Source: CAYLUN01 sp964386865
Lineage (GTDB): Bacteria; Verrucomicrobiota; Kiritimatiellia; RFP12; UBA1067
NCBI GenBank assembly: GCA_964386865.1
Contig: CAYLUN010000001.1
Location: 62,001 to 126,000, forward strand
Length of the DNA: 64,000 nt
Direction: 5' to 3'
Of this stretch, positions 46,201 through 52,692 are shown one piece after another. Every line of letters begins with the position of its first letter. The stretch's first letter is position 1. Under the pieces are notes generated by a model. It ran no database searches. It was not told where the DNA came from and worked only from the letters and a program-made list of their open reading frames with translations. The position numbers and the translations under genes were made by a program.

Positions 46201-49200
46201 TGATTTGGAGCGTGCCGGCCGCGCCCAGGTCGCCGTTGACGACCAGCAAGTCGTTGGTCGTGCCGCCCACGCCGGTCAGCGTTCCTAGATCGAAAGTCGC
46301 GGTCGCCCCCGGCTGGAAGTCGACATTCCCGTTCATCGTGAGCGTGCCGATCGTTCCTGCGTCGGCGGGACGCACCGCGCCAGACAGGCTCGCGTTGCCG
46401 ACGACCGTGCCCGTCCCACGCAGGGTTTGTCCCGTAGCCAGTTCATATGTGGAACTCCGGCCGCTCACGTCCAGCGTTGCGCTCCCCCAGACGGCGATGA
46501 GCGGGGACTGCGTGATCGACCCGCTTCCCGTCAAAGCCAGCGTGCCCGCCTTGATCGCTGTCTCGCCCGTATAGGTGTTGACCCCGGACAACACGACCGT
46601 GCCGTTGTCGTACGAGTCGTCTACCGTCAACAAGCCGTCGCCCGTAATCGCGGCGCTCACCGCGATGGCACCGTTCGTGGCCGCGCCATTTTGCGCCTCG
46701 AAGCTGATGGTCGACCCCGTCGAAAGCGCGAGTTCGACCCCGCTGAACGTGAGCGTGCGGTTCAGCGAGTAGTTGCCGAAACCACGGATGCCGTCCACCA
46801 CTGCGCTGCCGGAAAATTCCAAATCGTTGGCGCCGCCGAACCGGAAGCCGCCGCTGCTGGTGACGTTGAGGCTGTTCGTGATCTTAAGACCCGCAACGGA
46901 GGCCCACACCTGCGCGCCCTTGGAGACGACCGTGCCCGCGCCTAGCGCCTGATTGTGCCCGACGATCACGAAGCCGCCGGAACCGGCCGTGGCGACCGAG
47001 GACGTTGAGATGTTCGACGTCGCGTTGCCCAGCACGAAGTCGCCCGTGAAGGTGCTCTCGCCCGACAGCGCCTGCGCGCCAGTTCCGGACTTCACCACCG
47101 AGCCGCTTCCGCTCAGAGCACCGCTGCAGTCGCCGTTGGCGTTGCCCGCGCCGAGCGTGAGGGTCACGGGGTCGCCGTAGTCGTTCGTGAGCGCGCAGGT
47201 GCCGCTGCCGACCAGGCCGCCGATCGTGAAGGCGTTCCCGGCCATGAACCCGAGTCCGTTGGCGGCCAAGTTCGTCACGCTCTTACTGTTCAAGGCTGTG
47301 GACGAGGCAAGCAAGAGCTGCCCGCCCGTGATCGTGGGCGCGACCGCAAAAGCCGTGGTGTTCGAGAGGATGAGCGTGCCGTTTTTGACGAGGCACGGGC
47401 CCGTGAACACGATGCCCGAGCCGGACAGCGTTTGCCTGGCGGGTCCGTCCTTCGTGAAGCCGAGGTTGCCGCTGGCTCCGCTGGACCGGTCACGGATGTT
47501 GCTCGTATAGGCATAATCGGCCGAGTTGCTGACCGTTAGGATGGCGCTCCCGTAGCCCACCTCGGTCTGTGTGTTCTCGACCCACGTGGCGCCGCCGCCC
47601 GCCAAATCGTTGTAAAGGCCGGCCACCGTCTGGTTGTTACCCAACAGCTCGAAGACCGGCGTGCAGTTGACACCCGTGCCCCTGTTCAAAAAGAGGAGGC
47701 TGGCAGGGCCGAATTGGTTAGGGGCCAGCGTCTTCACATAGACGTTGTTCGCTGTATCGCCGACCGCGCCGATCTGTAGGCTGCCCAGCAGCGCAGGCCC
47801 CGAAGGGCTGTTCAACTCAAGCCCCGTGCCGTTGTTGCCGTACACGATCGTCCAGCCCGTGTAGGTGTTGGTGGCCGTCAGGGTCAGCGTGTTGGCGCCG
47901 ACCTTGACGAGGCCCATCGGCCCTCCGGACCAGTCGGCCAGCGCGGAAGCATACGTGCGGTTGCCGGCGGAGGTGTCGAAGCCGAAGCTGGAGCCGGCCG
48001 CGAAGTTGCCGGTGCCGAGCAGCGCCGCCACGCTCGCGTCAATTACGGCGTTGCCGACGTACAGCGCGGCGCTGCCCGCGACGGAGAAGCGGCCACCCAC
48101 GTTCCAGCCGGGCAGCGCGCCGGTGGTAGCCAGCGAGAGCACGCCGGCGTTCACCGCCGTGTTGCCACCGAACGTGTTCGTGCCGGAGAGCGTCAGCACG
48201 CCGTTGCCGGCCTTCGTCAGCCCGCCGCTCGTCGCGCCGGGCGCGTTCTCCAGAAGCTGCGCGACCGTGATGTTCTTGCCTGCGGGCACGTCGAAGGTCG
48301 CGCCGTTGTCGGTGATATACGTCTTCGTCAAGTTGCTCATGTAAGTCGTGCTGGCCGCGATCGGCGAGAGCGTGCCGCCGTCGAAGGTCAGCCCGGAATA
48401 GGCGGATGTCCCGCGTGCCGTAGGGAAGGCGCCGAGCGTGACCTGCGTCCCGTTGCCGAAGTAGAGCACGCTCGTGGAGTTGTTGCCGCCGGAAAGGCCG
48501 CCGAAGCTCGCTGCGGAGAAGGTGCCGTTGCTGATCGCCAGCAAGGCATAGCAGTTCGCGCTGTTGGCGGCCGTGCCGCCCGCGAGGTAGAGGGAGGAGA
48601 ATTGCGAGCTGCCGCTGCGCTGGTAGTAGAAGCCGGCGGAGTTCGTCCCGCCCGAGTCGGAGCGCGACACCTGGAGCTGGTTGCCGGTCACCACGCCGCT
48701 GACCAGGTGGAAGGTGCCGGTCGAGAAATGGTTCACGCCGAGCAGGATGCCGCGGTTGCCGGTCGTCAGCGCGCGCAGCGTGCCGCCGCCGTCGAGCGTG
48801 TAGTCGCCGACGCCCCCGTTGTTCCCGATACAGAGGCCGGCCTGGCCGCCCACAATGGAGACGTAGCCCCCGGTCTGGTGGACGGAGCCCGTGGTGCCGG
48901 CGACCCCGGCGGGACGCAGATCCATGCCGAGGATCACGTTCGTGGAGCCGGGCAGGAACGACAGCTTCGAGTTATTGACGTAAACGTGGCCCGAGTACGT
49001 GTTGCTCCCGCCGAGCGCCACGGTGCAGGCGCCGGTGATGGTCAGGTTGCCGCTCAACAGGGCCAAGTCGTTCGTGATGGTCAGCGTGCGGCCGGCGTCG
49101 CCTACCAAATAGCCGCCGCTGCGGACGAGTACCTGCCGGTTGTTGAGCGTCATATCGCCGCCAAACTGCAGGGCTGCGTTATTCGAGATCATCAGGCCGC

Positions 49201-51382
49201 CGCCAGCGGCCCCCAGCGCGGAGTCGGCCGGCACATACAGGGTGCCGCCCAAGACCGCCGTCCCGCCGCTGTACGTATTGCCGGACGCGAGGGTCAGCAC
49301 GTTGGGCCCAACCTTGACGAGGCCGAGTGCGCCCGCCGCCGTATCCGCCAGGGTCGCCGCGTAGGTACGGTCGCCGTCGTAGGTGTCAAAGCCGAAGCCC
49401 GCCCCGGCTGCGAAGTTGCCGGTGCCGAGGATCGTGGCGACGTTGCCGTCCGTGACGGCGTTGCCGACCGCGAGGCCGGCGTCGGCCGCGACCGAGTAGC
49501 GGCCCGCCGTGTCCCAGCCGGGCAACTGCGCCGTGGTCGCGATGGAGAGCACGCCGCCCTCGATGACGGTGTTGCCCTCGTAGGTCATGCCGCCGAGCAC
49601 GGTGACGATGCCGCCTGCGTTGGTCAGGCTGCCCGAGCCAGCCAGCGTCGCGTCCCCTGCCACGAGGCCGTGCGCCAGCAGGTAGGACGGTGCGGTGAGC
49701 GTGCCGTTCGTGAGCGTGCCAGCCAGCATGGTCACGGCGCTGTTGGTCAGGCTCAGCCCGCCCATGTCGTACGTACCGCCATCTACCAACAGCGGCCGGT
49801 CGTGCGGCGCGGCCTGGCGGGCGCCGATCAGCAGGCGGCCCGCGCTGACGGTTGTCCCTCCGTCGTAGTCGTTCGGGCCGGTCAGCGTCAGCAGCCCCGT
49901 TCCGGTCTTAACCAGGCCGAAGCTCTCGGCGCCGTCGCTGATCGCGCCCGAGATCGTCAAAGGCGCGCTGGACGGGCTGACCGTGAGCGTGCCGCCCAGC
50001 GTCAGCGTGTTGTTCATGACCGCCTTGTACGAGTTGCCGCCCACCACATTCAGCGTGCCGTTCCCCGCCGTCGTCAGGGGTGCGTTCAGCGTCAGGGTGA
50101 AGCCGGTCGCCGTCGTTCCCGCGCGGTCGACAGAGAACGTCAGCGCCTTATTTTCTGCTAGCGTCAGCGCGCGGAAATCGGCTGTCGCATCGGCCGCAAA
50201 ACGCATGTTGACTTGCGCGTTGCTCACCACGTTCAGGTCGCGCCCCGTCCCCGCGCTCGCGTGACGGAGATCCAGAATGCCTCCGTGAATATTCACCGCC
50301 GACCCGACGGCGCCGAGCGAATTCGCCACGTTGCCGCGCAAGAACGAGCCCACGTGCAGTTCGGTTCCTCCGGTCCACGTGCCTATTCCGCCGAGAATCA
50401 TCAGCGGATTCGTGCCGCTGCCCCTCACGGACAGCTTCAGTCCGGGTGTGCTTTCACCGACGTTACCAAGCTGAAGCTGTGAATATCCCGCCAGGCTGAA
50501 CAGAGGATCGCCCGTCAGCGTCGTGGCGCCGAAGGTGATCTGGCCGACGCTCGTGCCGGTGATCGCGGGACCCTTCACCACGCTGACGGTCTTCGAGCCC
50601 ACCGACAGCGTGCCGAGCGTCATCGTGCGGTCCGCACCAGCCGCCGTCAGACTGTCCGGCACCAGCGTCACGTCGTTGCTCACGACGGTGTTTCGGTTGA
50701 ACGAGAGGCTGCTGCCGTTGGCCAGGTGCAACGTGCCGCCGTTGAGTCGCAAGGTCGAGGCGCCCGTTCCGAGCGCGCCGGCAGCGGTCGTGGCCTTGAG
50801 GGTGCCGGACTCGAGCGTCACGCCGCCGGTGAAGGTGTTGGCGCCGGACACCGTGTTGGTGCCCGCTCCCGCGCTGAGCAGGCTCCCCGCTCCGGAGAGT
50901 ATGCCGCCGAGGGCCAGGTGCCCGCGCGCCGTTGATGTCAGGGTGCGCTCGCCGGTCAGCGCCATCTTAAGCTCGATCGTCTGGGTGACCGTGGCCGCCG
51001 GGTTGGCGCTGAAACCGACGTTGCCGCCCAACGTGATGTCGTTGCCCCGGAGCGTGAAAACCCCGCCGGCGGCATTGAAGGTGAAGCCGTTGACGATGAG
51101 GCCGCTCAGATCGTTGGTGCTCGCCAGCTGAGTGCTTCCGGCAAACGTCAGATTCGTCGGGAAGACCGGCACGGCGTCATTGTCCCAGTTGGCCGCCGAA
51201 CTCCAGTTGCCGTTCGTGCCGCCGGCGCCGTCCCAAATGTTTGCCGCCCTAGCCGGCACGCCCGCAACAAGCAAGACGCTGAGCACAAACAAACCGCACA
51301 GCAGGTTGACACCCGCGCCCGCACGCACAAGGCGCATCACCCGAAACCCGACCGACCGCTTCCCGACCACTTGGTTACTCAT
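43283..51382 (-). CDS. Giant PATR repeat surface protein (2699 residues)
   Basis: Start at the ATG (51382) with AGGA ahead; long signal peptide (VNLLCGLFVLSVLLVAGVPARAA), then the PATR opening WSSAANWDNDAVPV. The body holds some 30 or more beta-helix turns of the type LTKAGNGVLTLSGTNTFGG and LVKTGTGLLTLTGPNDY. A block of about 95 residues occurs twice (coded near 49275-49550 and 47850-48140). A second WDQGTSTNWSDG block near residue 1790 repeats the opening element. The C-terminus (VTSMRGLLLRVF) lacks the module shared by the other three PATR proteins, and has no PEP-CTERM or beta-barrel. Probably a fibrous cell-surface protein. Confidence 0.87.
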   Translation of the reverse strand: MSNQVVGKRSVGFRVMRLVRAGAGVNLLCGLFVLSVLLVAGVPARAANIWDGAGGTNGNWSSAANWDNDAVPVFPTNLTFAGSTQLASTNDLSGLIVNGFTFNAAGGVFTLRGNDITLGGNVGFSANPAATVTQTIELKMALTGERTLTSTARGHLALGGILSGAGSLLSAGAGTNTVSGANTFTGGVTLESGTLKATTAAGALGTGASTLRLNGGTLHLANGSSLSFNRNTVVSNDVTLVPDSLTAAGADRTMTLGTLSVGSKTVSVVKGPAITGTSVGQITFGATTLTGDPLFSLAGYSQLQLGNVGESTPGLKLSVRGSGTNPLMILGGIGTWTGGTELHVGSFLRGNVANSLGAVGSAVNIHGGILDLRHASAGTGRDLNVVSNAQVNMRFAADATADFRALTLAENKALTFSVDRAGTTATGFTLTLNAPLTTAGNGTLNVVGGNSYKAVMNNTLTLGGTLTVSPSSAPLTISGAISDGAESFGLVKTGTGLLTLTGPNDYDGGTTVSAGRLLIGARQAAPHDRPLLVDGGTYDMGGLSLTNSAVTMLAGTLTNGTLTAPSYLLAHGLVAGDATLAGSGSLTNAGGIVTVLGGMTYEGNTVIEGGVLSIATTAQLPGWDTAGRYSVAADAGLAVGNAVTDGNVATILGTGNFAAGAGFGFDTYDGDRTYAATLADTAAGALGLVKVGPNVLTLASGNTYSGGTAVLGGTLYVPADSALGAAGGGLMISNNAALQFGGDMTLNNRQVLVRSGGYLVGDAGRTLTITNDLALLSGNLTITGACTVALGGSNTYSGHVYVNNSKLSFLPGSTNVILGMDLRPAGVAGTTGSVHQTGGYVSIVGGQAGLCIGNNGGVGDYTLDGGGTLRALTTGNRGILLGVNHFSTGTFHLVSGVVTGNQLQVSRSDSGGTNSAGFYYQRSGSSQFSSLYLAGGTAANSANCYALLAISNGTFSAASFGGLSGGNNSTSVLYFGNGTQVTLGAFPTARGTSAYSGLTFDGGTLSPIAASTTYMSNLTKTYITDNGATFDVPAGKNITVAQLLENAPGATSGGLTKAGNGVLTLSGTNTFGGNTAVNAGVLSLATTGALPGWNVGGRFSVAGSAALYVGNAVIDASVAALLGTGNFAAGSSFGFDTSAGNRTYASALADWSGGPMGLVKVGANTLTLTATNTYTGWTIVYGNNGTGLELNSPSGPALLGSLQIGAVGDTANNVYVKTLAPNQFGPASLLFLNRGTGVNCTPVFELLGNNQTVAGLYNDLAGGGATWVENTQTEVGYGSAILTVSNSADYAYTSNIRDRSSGASGNLGFTKDGPARQTLSGSGIVFTGPCLVKNGTLILSNTTAFAVAPTITGGQLLLASSTALNSKSVTNLAANGLGFMAGNAFTIGGLVGSGTCALTNDYGDPVTLTLGAGNANGDCSGALSGSGSVVKSGTGAQALSGESTFTGDFVLGNATSNISTSSVATAGSGGFVIVGHNQALGAGTVVSKGAQVWASVAGLKITNSLNVTSSGGFRFGGANDLEFSGSAVVDGIRGFGNYSLNRTLTFSGVELALSTGSTISFEAQNGAATNGAIAVSAAITGDGLLTVDDSYDNGTVVLSGVNTYTGETAIKAGTLALTGSGSITQSPLIAVWGSATLDVSGRSSTYELATGQTLRGTGTVVGNASLSGAVRPADAGTIGTLTMNGNVDFQPGATATFDLGTLTGVGGTTNDLLVVNGDLGAAGTLQINVTEPLDTAGTYCLIKYTGARTGTFSVTVLNGRYTPTLNYDTPGQVNVTFAASATTSLTWKGTAGYATWDQGTSTNWSDGSSTWTSFFALDDVTFDGTADDNTAQLVDPVSPTSVTVSGGNDVAITGAGKITGIATLAKSGAGTLTISTANDFTGETTVSGGKVRVGSNTALGAGGLTLGDGTALSCADSTTARTLSTPYALAGDVTLGDATDSAALTLSGTNALTASRTLTVPSAVTLSGVISQSGGSFGLTKKGAGNLTLNKANTFTGSSTVEEGTLTVAAVVEPATTLDLPLLTVKSGATAVLSGAGSSLGDSMDVAVEAGGRLDSQKNDIMGGLSGAGQLRGTHASTVFTTTVNNGNETTEFSGDITYTSVPLSIAKNGTGTLTLSGVNSHRATTVNNGMLRIASATALPYGTPLTLGDSAANTAGILDLTSYSATVGSLNVSSTNGFATNRIFIAAGQLLSVTGNVTIGFNVNTARTAFVAQGGGSMQVVNSGGTFNMGLSASGTDKRCLASADFSGLSGFAADLGSGSLTIGFSGDNGNWGNYVHTLTLATSNLVRAATVQVGGSALGSPHQLRLGPATNVFLVNNLNLGALNRDCGYLLFASGSGSLTLRDLSGAGRANVTMGSNTVSTGYPATNLFDMAGHPVDLRINTLRMGQYTTRTAAWRNTFSFDRGLLDISSVLMSVTNSGTINAISTLSLGGGVANIGSMMLSSSTATGVVNVTGGTVTLGGDIFKQPNGRAILSLSGGTLDLQGHSIGSASAKIDVVSFTGGTLANLAGFNGVDPLVKTGTGTLEIAGSNTYTSTNRVTAGTLLVNGTLAAASHVIVTNAALGGVGSIGGSVAMQSRSRLLTGGTNTTANILSVGGDFTLAAGVTNFMNCVASTNSYVAVAGALSLQGANVIHLTHAGVTPPRQVTVFTFGSLSGEENLGAWKVGGVNQGIYNSRILRDGSRIIVVTSMRGLLLRVF
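47850..48140 (-). repeat. Internal duplication in the giant PATR gene, copy B
   Basis: Encodes LPGWNVGGRFSVAGSAALYV...LLGTGNFAAGSSFGFDT...LVKVGANTLTL, closely similar to the copy at 49275-49550. Confidence 0.7.
49275..49550 (-). repeat. Internal duplication in the giant PATR gene, copy A
   Basis: Encodes LPGWDTAGRYSVAADAGLAV...ILGTGNFAAGAGFGFDT...LVKVGPNVLTL. The shared block is about 95 residues, longer than a single PATR turn, so it reflects a segmental duplication. Confidence 0.7.
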
Positions 51383-51531
51383 ATGTCGTTCCTTTCCCGC
51401 CCACGCGCAGGGCGGCATGTCACCTCTCGGCCAGACGATCTCCGCAGAAGAAGCTCACAACGTCGCCAGAGTCGCCCGTCACGCAACACCAACCACAAAC
51501 CTTTACCCAACATAACACATTGTCATATTAC

Positions 51532-51560
51532 CAATAAGCGCACTTAATTGCATCAGTCAA
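51532..51560 (-). promoter_or_regulatory. Candidate promoter of the giant PATR gene
   Basis: In the 218-bp, locally AT-rich gap between 51382 and 51601. Minus strand: TTGACT (51560-51555), 17-bp spacer, TTATTG (51537-51532). The -35 is good and the -10 poor. It would give a leader of about 140 nt; nothing else notable is seen in the gap. Confidence 0.35.
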
Positions 51561-51600
51561 ATTCGCGAAAAATATTGCCCGCCCGAGCACGAATCAAGCG

Positions 51601-52692
51601 TCATGGCGTCCGCAGCGGTATCCTCACGTTGAACGAATGCTCGCGCTTGCTGTCGGCATCGGAGGCAAAGAGCAGTACGGCTGGGCGGCCATCCTCGAAA
51701 TAGAGCTGCGGACGCTCCAGCGAGTTCAGCCGCTGCTTCCTGCCGCCCTCCCAGGTGATCTCCGTGGTCGCCACCAGCGGGTGTTCGGCCAGGCGCCACG
51801 CCAAACCGTCGTCCGACTGCCAGAGCGCGGTCGACTTGCCCGCGCCCGTGAAGTGGCCGGCGTTGTCTTTGACGATGGCCCAGTAGCGCGCCCCGTCGCA
51901 CCAGACGAACGGATCTTCCGCCGCGAACGCCACGCCGTCTTTCGCAAAGACCGGGTTCGGCTGCTTCACAAACGGGCCCGTCGGGCTCGCCCCGAAGGCA
52001 ACCAAATGAGAGACCGGCCCGCCAAAAGGCGGTTTGCCCGTCTTAGCTACGCCTTTGTAGACCATGAGGAACGTGCCGTCAGGGCGCTGGCAGACCGAGG
52101 GGTTCGAGACCATCAGCGCGTCCCACGCGTGGGCGTCCGCGCTGACGTCGAGTACCGGCTTATCGAGGCGCCGCCAGGGCCCGTCTGGAGAATCCGCGAG
52201 CGCCACGCCGATCCGCTGGTTGTTGCGGTGGCTCCAGTTCAAGCCTTTCGTCTCGGCGCGGTCCCCCGTGTTGCCCATGTAGTACAGCACGTATTTGCCG
52301 CCCACGCGAAGCACGGTCGGGTTGTGCGTGCAAAGCCCGTCCCAGAAGGAGGCGCCGCGCTCCGGCAGCACCACGTCACGGTGCTTGAACGGGCCCAGCG
52401 GCGTCTCGCCGACGGCGTGCGCCACTTCGGAGTGCGTCACCCACGCATTGTGGCCGAGCCTGCGCGGCCAGCGCGAGTAGTAGAGGTGGCACCGCCCGTC
52501 GTCGCCGCGCGCCAGCGTGCCGCACCAGATGTACCACTCCGGGTCGCTGAACACGGCGACCTCGGGCACAGGCTGGATCATCGCCGCGAAGTCGTAGTCG
52601 GCGGCGGCTGCGGGGTACACCGCCCCCAGCGACAAGATTCCGCCCGCAATCACGGCGTTCACGCGCCGCACGATGGTCTTGCTCGTTGACAT
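51601..52692 (-). CDS. Secreted five-bladed beta-propeller glycosidase, GH43-like
   Basis: A 363-residue protein with a signal peptide (IAGGILSLGAVYPAAA). Repeating propeller blades show DPEWYIWCGTLARGDDG, HNPTVLRVGGKYVLYYMG, SNPSVCQRPDGTFLMVYKG and AAEDPFVWCDGARYWAIVKD, with acidic residues (DPE, AEDP) where GH43/GH32-like active sites place them. Proteins of this type are frequent in PVC polysaccharide loci; GH43 is the nearest fold group, but GH117 or another clan member is possible. Its ATG shares a base with the stop of the PATR gene upstream (TGATG), so both are translated together. Confidence 0.75.
   Translation of the reverse strand: MSTSKTIVRRVNAVIAGGILSLGAVYPAAAADYDFAAMIQPVPEVAVFSDPEWYIWCGTLARGDDGRCHLYYSRWPRRLGHNAWVTHSEVAHAVGETPLGPFKHRDVVLPERGASFWDGLCTHNPTVLRVGGKYVLYYMGNTGDRAETKGLNWSHRNNQRIGVALADSPDGPWRRLDKPVLDVSADAHAWDALMVSNPSVCQRPDGTFLMVYKGVAKTGKPPFGGPVSHLVAFGASPTGPFVKQPNPVFAKDGVAFAAEDPFVWCDGARYWAIVKDNAGHFTGAGKSTALWQSDDGLAWRLAEHPLVATTEITWEGGRKQRLNSLERPQLYFEDGRPAVLLFASDADSKREHSFNVRIPLRTP

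Noticed and set aside
48602..50161. 519-codon plus-strand frame inside the giant PATR gene
   Set aside because: Antisense to repetitive Gly/Thr codons, which leaves few stops; the translation is typical reverse-complement noise.
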